From the IMG/VR virus record IMGVR_UViG_3300025872_000056, positions 1 to 64,000 of that record: a DNA stretch of 64,000 bases; one strand, given 5' to 3'. The first letter of the stretch is position 1. Every line of letters starts with the position of its first letter. Shown here in pieces: positions 7,243 through 16,972 of the stretch. Under the pieces are notes generated by a model that was given only the letters and a program-made list of their open reading frames with translations, was not told where the DNA came from and made no database searches. Source of the stretch: a virus. The position numbers were made by a program, and so were the translations under genes.

Positions 7243-9741
7243 ATGCAATTCTATACAAGCATTGTTGCCCGTGGTAACAATATTCTTTACCGAGGCTACA
7301 ACAATGGCCTAAGAGAGACGCGAAAGGAAGCTTTCGCGCCTTCTTTTTTTGTGGCAGAACCAAGCGGAGATCATGAATCTCTTACCGGAATAAAACTCAA
7401 AAAAATTGATTTTCCGGATATCGGTGAGGCAAGAAGCTTTGTGGATGAATACCGAGACATGGATAATTTCAAGATATATGGAACTGCAGACTATACTGCA
7501 CAATACATGTATGAAACTTATCCAAATGCAATCTCCTATGACTTCAGTCGATTAAAGGTAATGTATATTGACATTGAGACTGAATGTGAACATGGATTTC
7601 CAAATATTGCCACAGCAAATGAAAAAATTATTCTCATCACCATAAAGGTGGGCGAGGAGATCCATAGCTTTACTGTGACTCCTTGTTCTTCTGAAACCGT
7701 ATTTGTTCATAAATATGATTCAGAAGAAGCAATGCTTGCTGGATTTTTTGACATGGTTAAAAAGTTTGATCCGGACATCTTCACCGGATGGAACATAAAA
7801 AACTTTGACTTGCCTTATATTGTCAATCGGGCCGAGAGAATCTGTTCCGAGTCCTTTGCAAACAAGTTAAGTCCTTGGGGGTTCTTGAGAAAGAGAGAAC
7901 ATGCTGCAAATGGAAGAGTCTATTACAGCGTGGACATCCCGGGTTACATGACCTTGGATTACATCGAACTTTATAAGAAGTTTTCCGGTACAAATCAGGA
8001 AAGCTATGCTCTGGCTTATATCTCAGAAGTTGAGCTTGGCGAGACAAAGGTGGACTATTCGGATTATGGTTCTTTGAGGGAATTCTATAAGAAGAATTAT
8101 CAGAAGTTTTTTGAGTATAACGTTCAAGACACTTTGCTGGTAGAGAAGCTTGAAAAGAAGTTGAGACTCATTGAATTGGCAGTTTCAATTTCCTATGAAG
8201 CTAAAATTAACTTCGATGGGGTTTTCTTTTCAACAAGAATTTGGGAAAGCATTTGTTATGATTACTTAAAAGATTACAAGATAGTGCCAGCCTTGAAGCA
8301 GTTCTATGAAAAGGACGAACAATTCATAGGCGCATATGTGAAGGAAGTTGTTCCTGGATTTTACCATAATATTGTGAGCTTTGATGCTACCAGCCTGTAT
8401 CCAAGCATCATAATGCAGTTCAATATCAGTCCGGATTCACTTGTTTTGCATAATGGAAAATGGTCTGCAGATGATTACCTGAATCAACCGGAAGATTTAA
8501 GGCAGTTCATTCAGGAGAATGCCTCAAAGGGCCATTGCGTAGCTGCAAGTGGTGGAGTCTTCAGAATGGATAAAAAGGGATTCATTCCAATTTTGATTGA
8601 AAGAACATTTAATCAACGACAGGAAGCAAAGAAAACAATGATTGCCCTTGAAAAGGAAAGAGAAAAAAATGGAGATTCCGATGGCTCCTTGGCACAAAGA
8701 ATTGCGGCTCTTTCCATCAAACAGTCGGTAAAAAAGATTTTGGCAAATAGCCTTTATGGATGTCTTGGAACGCCCGGATTTGTTTATTCTTCTCCGGAAT
8801 TGGCAATCGCCGTCACTACTACTGGACAGTTAGCTATCAGAACAGCAGAGACAAAAATCAATCAATACTTTGAGAAGATAACCAAAAAGAAGAATATTGA
8901 TGTGGTCATTGCTGCCGACACCGATTCTTTGTATATTAATATGGCCCCAATAGTTGACCAAATTGGTGTTGAACCAGGAGACTTGATTAATTTTCTTGAT
9001 AACTCTGCCAAAAAAGCAATCCAACCCGTTCTTTCAAAAGCAATGAAAGAACTTGGGGAATCTCTTGGCTGCAAAGAGCAAAGGCTAGATTTCAAGAGAG
9101 AGGTAATTGCCACTACCGGAATCTTTAAAGCAAAGAAGAGATATGCATTGTGTGTTTACGATAAAGAAGGTGTTAGGTTTACTGAACCGAAGGTAAAAAT
9201 TATGGGCATGGAAACGGCAAGGTCCAGCACACCACATCTGGTGAGAGAAAGTCTGAAAGTAGCCCTTAAAATCATGCTTACCAAGGACAATAATTCTTTA
9301 CTTGAATTCGTTTCAGACTTCAAGGATGAATTTTTTTCACAATCAATTGAGAAGATATCTTCTCCAAGAAAAATTGCAGGCATGAATACCTATAATGATG
9401 CGGAAAAAATATATAAAAAATCAACTCCTATTGCAACCAAATCGGCTTTGCTGTATAATTACCAGATAAAGAAGATGCAGCTTGAAGAAAAATATGCACG
9501 ATTGGGTGAAGGCGATAAGATCAAATTTATTCATCTCAAGGTCCCCAATCCATATGGCATCGATGGAAGGGAAAAGGTAATTGGGTTCAGCAATGTTCCG
9601 CCAAAAGAGTTTGGATTGGAAAAATACGCAGACCTTGAGATGCAATTTGAGAAGACTTTTCTTGAACCATTGCGAAACGTAACCGACGCAATTGGCTGGA
9701 CTGTAAACACTCATACAACATTGGAGTCATATTTTGAATAA
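7243..9741 (+). CDS. 43: Family B DNA polymerase (T4 gp43-like)
   Basis: 832 residues (T4 gp43 has 898). The N-terminal 3'-5' proofreading exonuclease shows Exo I DIETE (D110, E112), Exo II GWNIKNFDLPY (D189) and Exo III YNVQD (D296). The polymerase shows motif A FDATSLYPSI (D381), motif B around KKILANSLYG (497-506) and motif C ADTDS (558-562). All catalytic residues look intact. It is the replicative enzyme, expected to work with the UvsX, helicase and primase encoded just downstream. The start codon lies at the predicted transcript start. Confidence 0.97.
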   Translation: MQFYTSIVARGNNILYRGYNNGLRETRKEAFAPSFFVAEPSGDHESLTGIKLKKIDFPDIGEARSFVDEYRDMDNFKIYGTADYTAQYMYETYPNAISYDFSRLKVMYIDIETECEHGFPNIATANEKIILITIKVGEEIHSFTVTPCSSETVFVHKYDSEEAMLAGFFDMVKKFDPDIFTGWNIKNFDLPYIVNRAERICSESFANKLSPWGFLRKREHAANGRVYYSVDIPGYMTLDYIELYKKFSGTNQESYALAYISEVELGETKVDYSDYGSLREFYKKNYQKFFEYNVQDTLLVEKLEKKLRLIELAVSISYEAKINFDGVFFSTRIWESICYDYLKDYKIVPALKQFYEKDEQFIGAYVKEVVPGFYHNIVSFDATSLYPSIIMQFNISPDSLVLHNGKWSADDYLNQPEDLRQFIQENASKGHCVAASGGVFRMDKKGFIPILIERTFNQRQEAKKTMIALEKEREKNGDSDGSLAQRIAALSIKQSVKKILANSLYGCLGTPGFVYSSPELAIAVTTTGQLAIRTAETKINQYFEKITKKKNIDVVIAADTDSLYINMAPIVDQIGVEPGDLINFLDNSAKKAIQPVLSKAMKELGESLGCKEQRLDFKREVIATTGIFKAKKRYALCVYDKEGVRFTEPKVKIMGMETARSSTPHLVRESLKVALKIMLTKDNNSLLEFVSDFKDEFFSQSIEKISSPRKIAGMNTYNDAEKIYKKSTPIATKSALLYNYQIKKMQLEEKYARLGEGDKIKFIHLKVPNPYGIDGREKVIGFSNVPPKEFGLEKYADLEMQFEKTFLEPLRNVTDAIGWTVNTHTTLESYFE

Positions 9742-10039
9742 CATTTATAAGCAATATACAGCGGACAATTCTGAAAAAAAGATTAAAATTTTAAAAGATA
9801 AAAATATTTTTAAAATGAATACAAAACTCTATCAAAAACTTAAGAAAAAAGAACTTCATGACGAATGTTTTATTTCAGACTTTCCGACCCCATCTAATGT
9901 TCCTTCTTCTTATGATCTGATGAAAAAGTATCAGAAAGAAGCTGAAGAACTTCAAGTAAAACTTCAAGAGGCTCTTGAAGAGATTGAAATGCTAAAAGAA
10001 GAAATAAAAGATTTGAATAATATGTTAGATCAAGGATAA
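9734..10039 (+). CDS. Coiled-coil protein between polymerase and uvsX
   Basis: 101 residues from a TTG start that overlaps the polymerase end by 8 bases and has GGAG about 8 bases upstream; an ATG at 9815 is a possible shorter start. The N-terminal half is Lys-rich and residues about 58-101 form a strong coiled coil (EEALEEIEMLKEEIKDLNNML). It is embedded in the replication operon, so an accessory role in replication or recombination is likely, but no family is recognised. Confidence 0.6.
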   Translation: MNNIYKQYTADNSEKKIKILKDKNIFKMNTKLYQKLKKKELHDECFISDFPTPSNVPSSYDLMKKYQKEAEELQVKLQEALEEIEMLKEEIKDLNNMLDQG

Positions 10040-10053
10040 ATAAAAGGTAAAAT

Positions 10054-11082
10054 ATGTCGAAATATCTAGAAAATTTATTGAGTAAAATTGATAACCAAGA
10101 TGCAGCAATTGCGTCAGATGGAATCAAGGGATCAGATGTCACAAATTTTATTGACACAGGATCTTATGTTCTGAATGCACTTCTTTCAGGGTCTATCTAT
10201 GGTGGTCTTCCCGGAAACAAGATTTCTTGTCTAGCAGGCGATCCGGCAACAGGGAAAACCTTCTATGCAATTGGAATCTCGCGGCAATTCCTTGAGGACA
10301 ACAAAGATGGTGTTGTGGTCTACTTCGACACCGAACAAGCAGTAACCAGATCAATGTTTGAGGAAAGAGGTCTTGATACAAAACGAATTGCAGTAGTTCC
10401 TGTTTCTACTATTGAAGAGTTCAAGACACAGGCTCTAAAAATTGTAAACGATGTAATTGAAACACCAGAGGAAGATCGAAAACCAATTTTTATGGTTCTT
10501 GATTCTTTGGGAATGTTGTCCACTGAAAAGGAAATGACAGACTCTGCAGAAGGCAAGAATGTAAGGGACATGACCAAAGCACAGCAAAACAAAGCTGCCT
10601 TCCGGGTTCTCACGATGAAGCTTGGGAAGGCACAGATTCCAATGCTCCTCACCAATCACACTTATCAGGTTATTGGTTCCTATGTTCCAACCAAGGATCT
10701 TGGTGGTGGCGTTGGTCTTAAGTATGCAGCAAGCACTATCATCATGCTTTCTAAGAGCAAAGATAAGACAGAAGAAGGAGTAGTCGGTAATTTCATAAAA
10801 TGCACAAATTACAAGAATAGATTCACAAAGGAAAATATGCATGTTGAGACAAGATTGAATTATAGTTCAGGTCTCAGCAGATATTATGGGTTAACTGATT
10901 TAGCAATTAAATATAATGTATTCAAGAAGGTTTCAACCCGTATTGAGTTACCAGATGGAAGCAAAGTATTTGAAAAAAATATAGATGAAGATCCGGAAAA
11001 ATATTTTACCAAAGATATCTTAAATAAAATAGATGCAGAAGTACAAAAGGATTTTAAGTATGGAACACCCTCCCAAGATTAA
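10054..11082 (+). CDS. uvsX: UvsX/RecA-type recombinase
   Basis: 342 residues, ATP-dependent strand-exchange protein. Walker A is GDPATGKT (62-69) and Walker B IFMVLDSLG (D150); the adjacent VVVYFDTEQA matches the RecA/UvsX core. The length is shorter than T4 UvsX (391). It follows the polymerase with a ribosome site AAAGG 7 bases before the ATG. T4-type phages use this protein for recombination-dependent replication and repair. Its last 23 bases overlap the next gene. Confidence 0.93.
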   Translation: MSKYLENLLSKIDNQDAAIASDGIKGSDVTNFIDTGSYVLNALLSGSIYGGLPGNKISCLAGDPATGKTFYAIGISRQFLEDNKDGVVVYFDTEQAVTRSMFEERGLDTKRIAVVPVSTIEEFKTQALKIVNDVIETPEEDRKPIFMVLDSLGMLSTEKEMTDSAEGKNVRDMTKAQQNKAAFRVLTMKLGKAQIPMLLTNHTYQVIGSYVPTKDLGGGVGLKYAASTIIMLSKSKDKTEEGVVGNFIKCTNYKNRFTKENMHVETRLNYSSGLSRYYGLTDLAIKYNVFKKVSTRIELPDGSKVFEKNIDEDPEKYFTKDILNKIDAEVQKDFKYGTPSQD

Positions 11083-11437
11083 TTCTTATATATTTCTTGA
11101 TGAAGCAGAAGAGTATAAAAACACAGATACTCTACCTATAAGAATTTTAGACGAGCCTTTTAAAAATGTTGAATTTAGATTTCAGCGTGTGAGTTTTGAC
11201 ACAATTGGCGATAATTTAAAAATTAATTTTGATATGGAGATAATGAAAACTCCAAAAAATAAAGATATTGACGTTAATAATCAAGAGTTCGTTGACTTTG
11301 TAGGTGAGATCCTGTATGATATAATCGTCAACAGAAAAGACATCGACATGACAACCGCATACGACCCAAGTGAGGTTGATGTAGCGGATCTAGAGGACGA
11401 TGTTCACCAAGAGCCATATGGAAAAGATCATTCTTAA
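11060..11437 (+). CDS. Unknown acidic protein between uvsX and helicase
   Basis: 125 residues. I chose ATG 11060 because AAAGGA lies about 8 bases upstream; it overlaps the uvsX end by 23 bases. Predicted beta strands in the middle (FRFQRVSFDTIGDNLKIN) and an acidic C-terminus (EVDVADLEDDV). In T4-like phages acidic tails often dock single-strand binding or mediator proteins, so this may be a recombination or helicase-loading accessory. It does not look like UvsY, which is helical. Function not recognised. Confidence 0.65.
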   Translation: MEHPPKINSYIFLDEAEEYKNTDTLPIRILDEPFKNVEFRFQRVSFDTIGDNLKINFDMEIMKTPKNKDIDVNNQEFVDFVGEILYDIIVNRKDIDMTTAYDPSEVDVADLEDDVHQEPYGKDHS

Positions 11438-12821
11438 GAATCTAGCAAAGAACGAAGAGTTTTCTCGTAAAGTACTCCCTTTTATTAAGAGGGAGTATTT
11501 TCAATCTGTTCCCGAGCAGATTATCTTTAATCAGATTAATAACTTTGTCAGTACATATTCTGCCCTTCCTACGAAGGATGCACTTTCTTTGATGGTTGAG
11601 GGTGAGAATGGACTTAGTGAGGATCAGTACAAGACTTCTCAGAAGATAATTACTGAAATCTACAATAATACAGATAGAGAAGAATACAAGTGGCTTCTTG
11701 AGAAAACCGAGAAGTTTTGCAAGGATAGAGCTCTTCATCTTGCAATAATGGAATCTATTTCTATTATTGGTGATAAGGAAAATGGTATTAGTGAAAACGC
11801 CATTCCTGAAATTCTTTCTGAAGCTCTTGCAGTCAGCTTTGATACCAGAGTCGGACATGACTTTATTGAAGACTCTGAAAATAGATATGATTTTTACAGC
11901 AAGACTGAAAGAAGAATTCCATTTGATTTGGAATATTTTAATACTATTACTGGTGGCGGGACTCCTTCCAAGACTCTTAATATCATAATGGCTGGAACTG
12001 GATGTGGCAAGAGTCTCTTTCTGTGCCATCATGCAGCTGCTTGTTTGATGCAAAATCTCAATGTTCTTTATATTACTCTTGAAATGGCAGAAGAAAGGAT
12101 TGCGGAAAGAATTGATGCAAATCTGCTTGATACGCCAATCCAAGACTTGAAGAACATGCCTAGAGCAGCATATAAGAAGAAGATTGAAAATCTTCGTAAT
12201 TCGTGCAATGGTAGGCTTATAATTAAGGAATATCCTACTGGTTCAGCCAATGTTAATCATTTTAAGGTTTTGCTGAAAGAATTGAAAACTAAGAAAAAGT
12301 TTACTCCTGATATAATTTTTATTGATTACTTGAATATTTGCTCTTCTGCTAGAATCAAGAATACAGCCAACACAAACAGTTATCATTATATTAAGGCTAT
12401 TGCGGAAGAACTTCGCGGATTGGCAGTAGAGTTTGATGTTCCTATTTTCAGCGCCACACAGGTCAATCGTACTGGATTTGTCAGCACTGATATTGGCCTT
12501 GAGGACACTTCTGAATCTTTTGGTCTTCCAGCAACTGCAGATTTCTTTGCTGCTTTGATTCGAACGGACGATCTTGATGATGTCAATCAATTGATGGTTA
12601 AGCAGCTTAAGAATAGATACAACACTACAGCAGTAAATAGAAAGTTTGTTATCGGTGTCTCATTTAGTAAGATGAAGCTTGCTGATGTTGAGCAGGAAGA
12701 TCAGCCCGTATTGGTTAGTGCAAATCAAACCGATAATAGTAAGCAGAGAAGTGAAGAAGAACAGTATTACAATGCTGTTTCTAAGGCTGCACAAAAAGCA
12801 AGTCTTGATTGGCAGATGTAA
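11418..12821 (+). CDS. 41: Replicative DNA helicase (DnaB/T4 gp41-like)
   Basis: 467 residues from ATG 11418, chosen because the following MEKIILKNL resembles the T4 gp41 N-terminus; an in-frame ATG at 11400 is also possible. The RecA-like motor shows Walker A AGTGCGKS (about 192-199) and a Walker B-like DIIFIDYLN, with SATQVNR further on as in DnaB motif H4. It unwinds DNA at the fork and forms the primosome with the primase in the next gene. The genes overlap by one base (TAATG). Confidence 0.92.
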   Translation: MEKIILKNLAKNEEFSRKVLPFIKREYFQSVPEQIIFNQINNFVSTYSALPTKDALSLMVEGENGLSEDQYKTSQKIITEIYNNTDREEYKWLLEKTEKFCKDRALHLAIMESISIIGDKENGISENAIPEILSEALAVSFDTRVGHDFIEDSENRYDFYSKTERRIPFDLEYFNTITGGGTPSKTLNIIMAGTGCGKSLFLCHHAAACLMQNLNVLYITLEMAEERIAERIDANLLDTPIQDLKNMPRAAYKKKIENLRNSCNGRLIIKEYPTGSANVNHFKVLLKELKTKKKFTPDIIFIDYLNICSSARIKNTANTNSYHYIKAIAEELRGLAVEFDVPIFSATQVNRTGFVSTDIGLEDTSESFGLPATADFFAALIRTDDLDDVNQLMVKQLKNRYNTTAVNRKFVIGVSFSKMKLADVEQEDQPVLVSANQTDNSKQRSEEEQYYNAVSKAAQKASLDWQM

Positions 12822-13801
12822 TGAATACTGCAATTGAGAAAAAGTTCATTAATATGGTATCACCTTCTTTGACCAAGTTTAAATGGAAGAAGGATGGGCT
12901 TGCCACTTGTCGGTGTTTCAAATGCGGAGATTCGCAAAGAAACAAATCTAAGACAAGAGGTTATTTTTACATAAACAAAGACCATTATTATTATAAGTGT
13001 CATAATTGTGGGTTTTCTTGCACAATAAAAACTGTGCTTGAGAATATTTCTCCAAATCTTGCTAAAGAATATGCATTTGAATGCTACCAATCTAGAATTG
13101 GCGGTGTTACTTTTCAGGAACAGTTTTTTGCTCCTACTGAAAGAGTAATTCCTGATTATATCGGAACCAGTATAATTGATCTGCCGGAGAATCATTACGC
13201 AAGAAAGTACGTAAATGAAAGAAAAATTCCAGAAGATAAACAACATCTTCTTTATTTTGTAGATGATTTTTCAAAAATTGCAACAAAGTTTTTCAAAACA
13301 TCTATTCGTGAACCTAGATTGGTAATTCCTTTCTTCGATGATGAAGGAAAGGTTATTGGTGTTCAAGGAAGATCATTTGACAAGAACGCCAAAATAAGGT
13401 ATATTACATATAAGTCACCTCATGTCGAAAGACTGTGGTATGGTTTGGATAGAGTCAATGCTCTGAACAAAGTTTATGTAGTGGAAGGACCTCTTGATTC
13501 TTTGTTTCTCCCAAATGCAATTGCAATGGTTGGATCAAGTTATGCAGTTCCTCCCAAACTTAAAAGAAAAGATTTAGTGTTTGCGTTTGATAATGAGCCA
13601 AGAAATCAAGCTTTGCACAATATGATGAAAGAAGCAATTGATGACAATTACAAAATTGTTGTTTGGCCAAAAATTGAAGAAAAGGATATAAACGAAATGT
13701 TTGTAAATTATGGTAAAGACAAGCTAATGGAGCTTATAGATACTAATACGTATTCTGGTGGCGTTGCACTTTTAAATTTTTTAACTTGGAGAAAAGTATG
13801 A
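12821..13801 (+). CDS. 61: DNA primase (T4 gp61-like, zinc finger + Toprim)
   Basis: 326 residues (T4 gp61 has 342), started at the ATG overlapping the helicase stop. An N-terminal zinc-binding module has cysteines in CRCFKC and CHNC (C32, C35, C60, C63). A Toprim core carries the acidic motif VYVVEGPLDS and the later FAFDNE. It makes RNA primers for lagging-strand synthesis. Helicase, primase and the next small gene are linked by overlaps, indicating coupled translation. Confidence 0.92.
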   Translation: MNTAIEKKFINMVSPSLTKFKWKKDGLATCRCFKCGDSQRNKSKTRGYFYINKDHYYYKCHNCGFSCTIKTVLENISPNLAKEYAFECYQSRIGGVTFQEQFFAPTERVIPDYIGTSIIDLPENHYARKYVNERKIPEDKQHLLYFVDDFSKIATKFFKTSIREPRLVIPFFDDEGKVIGVQGRSFDKNAKIRYITYKSPHVERLWYGLDRVNALNKVYVVEGPLDSLFLPNAIAMVGSSYAVPPKLKRKDLVFAFDNEPRNQALHNMMKEAIDDNYKIVVWPKIEEKDINEMFVNYGKDKLMELIDTNTYSGGVALLNFLTWRKV

Positions 13802-14022
13802 TATTTGACGAAGATTCAGATGAAGAGTTTCAGGAAATGAATGAAGAAAATCAAATGAAAGTTTGTCAGGCTTTTCTTCAATTTAATTCTTATTTCAGCC
13901 AGTATATCAAGGAAATGAATCCTGATTTATGGAAAAAGGCTGTTGATTTTGCAAAAGACAGTGTTGACATCCCTGGTGTCGAATTGAAGTTTTTGGATGA
14001 CGATAAACAAATAGAGGAATGA
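13798..14022 (+). CDS. Small acidic protein downstream of primase (74 aa)
   Basis: 74 residues starting at an ATG overlapping the primase stop (ATGA), with GGAG 7 bases upstream. Very acidic first third (MIFDEDSDEEFQEMNEE), then a helical segment. ThyX starts two bases after its stop. Possibly a small regulator or binding partner in the replication operon; no family recognised. Confidence 0.65.
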   Translation: MIFDEDSDEEFQEMNEENQMKVCQAFLQFNSYFSQYIKEMNPDLWKKAVDFAKDSVDIPGVELKFLDDDKQIEE

Positions 14023-14023
14023 T

Positions 14024-14746
14024 ATGTTACAGAGGGTTCCTGTTTTAAACAGCGGCCATGTCGATCTCATTGATCACATGGGTAGTGATTTAATGGTTGT
14101 TAATGCTGCTCGTGTTTCTTTCAACAAAGAAAGCGATTGGGATGGTGAACGTCATTGGTCTGGAAGAATTGATAATAAAAGGCTTTCAGAAAAAGATGTC
14201 AAATTAATATCTTATTTGGCAAGACACAAGCATTGGACTCCCTTTGCTCATCCACAAATTACTTTGAGAATAAAGGCTCCTATTTTTGTTCGCACACAGT
14301 TATTCAAACACAAAGTCGGGATGGTTGAAAATGAAGTTAGTAGAAGATATGTTACAGATACACCGGATTTTTATATTCCAACTTGGAGATCTGCTCCTAC
14401 GGACGGAGCCAAGCAAGGAAGCTCTGACTTTATCACTGATTCTTCTATTGAAATAAATTTAAATTCGCAGTATAATAGTATACTCAAAGAGGCATTGATT
14501 ACATATGAAAATCTTTTGGAACAAGGTGTCGCCCCGGAACAAGCAAGAGCGGTTCTCCCACAAGGAACATACACCGAGTGGTGGTGGACTGGTTCTCTCG
14601 CAGCGTATGCCAGAATCTACGCTCAACGGATTGATGCTCATGCCCAATGGGAAGTTCGCCAATACGCAAAGGCTATCGGGGATTGTATATCGCCAATTTT
14701 CCCAATTTCATGGGAAGCCTTGACAAAAAATTCAGATAATAAATAA
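14024..14746 (+). CDS. thyX: FAD-dependent thymidylate synthase ThyX
   Basis: 240 residues. Converts dUMP to dTMP using methylene-tetrahydrofolate and FADH2. The ThyX signature region is visible as RTQLFKHKVGMVENEVSRRY, with the variant spacing seen in many phage enzymes; VNAARVSFN near the start and HAQWEVRQYA near the end are typical of the family. Ribosome site GAGGAA before the ATG. With dut and nrdJ it forms a complete route from ribonucleotides to dTTP precursors. Confidence 0.93.
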   Translation: MLQRVPVLNSGHVDLIDHMGSDLMVVNAARVSFNKESDWDGERHWSGRIDNKRLSEKDVKLISYLARHKHWTPFAHPQITLRIKAPIFVRTQLFKHKVGMVENEVSRRYVTDTPDFYIPTWRSAPTDGAKQGSSDFITDSSIEINLNSQYNSILKEALITYENLLEQGVAPEQARAVLPQGTYTEWWWTGSLAAYARIYAQRIDAHAQWEVRQYAKAIGDCISPIFPISWEALTKNSDNK

Positions 14747-14765
14747 AGACACCAAAGGAAATACT

Positions 14766-16652
14766 ATGCAAAATTTATCAGCTTTTCAAGAATTCATTTT
14801 TATTTCTCGTTACTCTCGCTGGCTGAATGCGGAAAATCGCAGAGAAACCTGGGAAGAGTGTGTTGAGAGATGGTGGAGATATTTCACCGCAAAGACTCCT
14901 CAACTTTTAGAGCGTCCTGATGTAAAACAGGCAATTCTAAATCTTGAGGTTCTTCCCTCAATGAGAAGCTTGATGACCGCTGGTCCTGCTGTTGATCATG
15001 ACAATACATGCATCTACAATTGCTCATATCTTCCTATCGATTCACTGCAATCATTTGCTGAACTGTTTGTTGTTCTGATGAATGGCACTGGTGTTGGTTA
15101 CAGCGTTGAGCATCAGTATACAGACAAGCTTCCTGTGGTTGCAAGCAAAATCGAAAAGGATTTCAACATTGTAGTTAAGGTAGAAGATTCAAAGGAAGGA
15201 TGGGGGAATGCACTTAAGACCATTCTTTATCATCTTTATGAAGGTCGTCACGTCAAATGGGATCTTTCTTCTATTCGTGCCGCTGGTGCCAGATTGAAGA
15301 CTTTCGGTGGAAGAGCAAGCGGTCCTGCGCCTCTTGACAATCTTTTCAAGTTTGTGGTAAAGGTTTTTTACAATGCACAGGGAAGAAGACTCACGGCTCT
15401 TGAGTGTCATGACATCTGCTGTGCAATTGCAAATGCGGTTATCGTTGGTGGGGTTCGTCGCTCTGCTATGATTTCTTTGAGTGACCTTTCCGACAGAGAG
15501 ATGGCAATGTGCAAGAGCGGTGCTTGGTGGGATGGTGCTGGTTTCCGTTCTTATGCAAATAACTCTGCTGTGTATCGTGGAAGACCTCCAATGGGACAAT
15601 TCCTTGAGGAATGGACTTCATTATACAACAGCCACAGCGGTGAAAGAGGAATGATTAATAGAAAAGCACTTCAGGAACAGGCTGCAAGGTCTGGCCGCGA
15701 TGAAACCGCAGAGTATGGAACAAACCCCTGTTCCGAGATTATCCTCAAGCCATTTGAATTCTGCAATCTTTCTACAGTTGTTGTCAAACCAACTGATACT
15801 GCAGCTTCACTAAAGAAGAAGATAGAAATTGCCACTATTATTGGAACCGTGCAATCCACATTTACGAATTTCCCATATCTTCGTCCGGAATGGAAAAAGA
15901 ATTGTGAAGATGAAAGATTGCTTGGAGTTTCCATGACAGGTATCTTTGACAACAAGCTTACAAGCGGTCTTGACGGCAAGCCAAAGTTGGTCAAGCTCCT
16001 TGAAACACTCAGAGATCATGCAACTGCAACAAATCTAACATGGGCCGAGAAACTTGGAATAAATCCAAGCAAGTCCATCACTTGCGTCAAGCCTGAAGGA
16101 ACGACTTCTTGCTTGGTCGATTCGGCTTCCGGATTGCATCCAAGATATGCAGATTATTACTACCGAAGAATTCGGTTGGACAAAAAGGATCCATTGTATC
16201 AACTCATGAAGGATCAAGGTGTTCCATGTGAGGATGATGTGATAAATCCAGGATCCACGGCTGTCCTTACCTTTGCGATGAAAGCTCCAAAGGGAACAAT
16301 GACTACGGAAGATCTTCGTGCGATTGCGCACTTGGATCTTTGGAAAATCTACCAAGAGCATTACTGCCACCACAAGCCTTCAATCACGGTAAATTATACC
16401 GATGCTGAATTCCTTGAAGTTGGCCAGTGGCTTTGGGAAAACTTTGATTGTGCAACAGGAATTTCTTTCCTTCCCGGAGGAGATTCGCACACTTATGCTC
16501 AGGCACCATTTGAAAGAATAGATCAAGCAGTGTATAATGAGCATCCGAAGATCAAAGTGGACTTCAAGAAACTTTCTCAATATGAAAAAGAAGACAACAC
16601 GGAATCCGCGAAAGAGTACGCCTGCCAAGGTGGAGCATGCCAAATCATGTAA
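14766..16652 (+). CDS. nrdJ: Class II (B12-dependent) ribonucleotide reductase
   Basis: 628 residues, shorter than the well-studied monomeric Lactobacillus enzyme (739). Reduces ribonucleotides to deoxyribonucleotides with adenosylcobalamin as radical source. Key residues are present: C86 (YNCSY), the active-site pair C322/E324 in NPCSEI, C333 (FCNL) and the C-terminal redox pair C620/C625 (ACQGGACQIM). VKPEGTTSCLVDSASGLHP is also conserved. No second subunit is needed. Ribosome site AAAGGA before the ATG. It needs no oxygen but does need host cobalamin. Confidence 0.93.
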   Translation: MQNLSAFQEFIFISRYSRWLNAENRRETWEECVERWWRYFTAKTPQLLERPDVKQAILNLEVLPSMRSLMTAGPAVDHDNTCIYNCSYLPIDSLQSFAELFVVLMNGTGVGYSVEHQYTDKLPVVASKIEKDFNIVVKVEDSKEGWGNALKTILYHLYEGRHVKWDLSSIRAAGARLKTFGGRASGPAPLDNLFKFVVKVFYNAQGRRLTALECHDICCAIANAVIVGGVRRSAMISLSDLSDREMAMCKSGAWWDGAGFRSYANNSAVYRGRPPMGQFLEEWTSLYNSHSGERGMINRKALQEQAARSGRDETAEYGTNPCSEIILKPFEFCNLSTVVVKPTDTAASLKKKIEIATIIGTVQSTFTNFPYLRPEWKKNCEDERLLGVSMTGIFDNKLTSGLDGKPKLVKLLETLRDHATATNLTWAEKLGINPSKSITCVKPEGTTSCLVDSASGLHPRYADYYYRRIRLDKKDPLYQLMKDQGVPCEDDVINPGSTAVLTFAMKAPKGTMTTEDLRAIAHLDLWKIYQEHYCHHKPSITVNYTDAEFLEVGQWLWENFDCATGISFLPGGDSHTYAQAPFERIDQAVYNEHPKIKVDFKKLSQYEKEDNTESAKEYACQGGACQIM

Positions 16653-16671
16653 GAAAAATATTGTCAGCGAT

Positions 16672-16953
16672 ATGTTGAAATATGCCAAGTACAGGGCAAA
16701 GCTAAAGAAGTTGGATTTTGATCTTACGGCGAAAGACATAATCATACCAAAGCGTTGCCCTGTACTTGGCATACCAATATATCCATATGGCCTCTCAAAT
16801 TCGCCATCAATAGACAGAATTGATAATAAAAGAGGTTACACCAAAGACAATGTAGTGATTGTTTCCTTCAAGGCAAATAGAATGAAGGGCGCTGCTACTC
16901 TTGATGAACTTTCGCGATTGGTAAAATTTTATAAAAAATTAATGACCAAGTGA
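16672..16953 (+). CDS. HNH-like small nuclease
   Basis: 93 residues from ATG 16672, 19 bases after the nrdJ stop. The core CPVLGIPI...SIDRIDNKRGY...NVVIVSFKANRMKG matches a compact family of phage HNH-type endonucleases in which SxDRID supplies the first metal-site residues and the Asn-rich strand follows. It may process DNA structures or be a free-standing homing endonuclease; the placement between nrdJ and a RuvC-like resolvase fits DNA junction processing. The start has no clear ribosome site, so an upstream non-ATG start inside nrdJ is possible. Confidence 0.75.
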   Translation: MLKYAKYRAKLKKLDFDLTAKDIIIPKRCPVLGIPIYPYGLSNSPSIDRIDNKRGYTKDNVVIVSFKANRMKGAATLDELSRLVKFYKKLMTK

Positions 16954-16959
16954 AACGCC

Positions 16960-16967
16960 TATAAATA
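16960..16967 (+). promoter_or_regulatory. T4-like late promoter (TATAAATA)
   Basis: Exact TATAAATA ending 5 bases before the ATG at 16973. By T4 late-promoter geometry the first transcribed base would be the A of the start codon. Confidence 0.75.
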
Positions 16968-16972
16968 ATAGG

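Noticed and set aside
7309-9714. Minus-strand frames inside the polymerase gene
   Set aside because: Antisense shadows of a conserved gene, no signals of their own.
11060-11437. UvsY recombination mediator
   Set aside because: Position next to uvsX is suggestive, but T4 UvsY is helical and basic whereas this protein is beta-containing and acidic. No sequence motif supports it.
16537-16671. Extended N-terminus of the HNH-like protein inside nrdJ
   Set aside because: This part overlaps the conserved C-terminal cysteine region of nrdJ in another frame and has no ribosome site.
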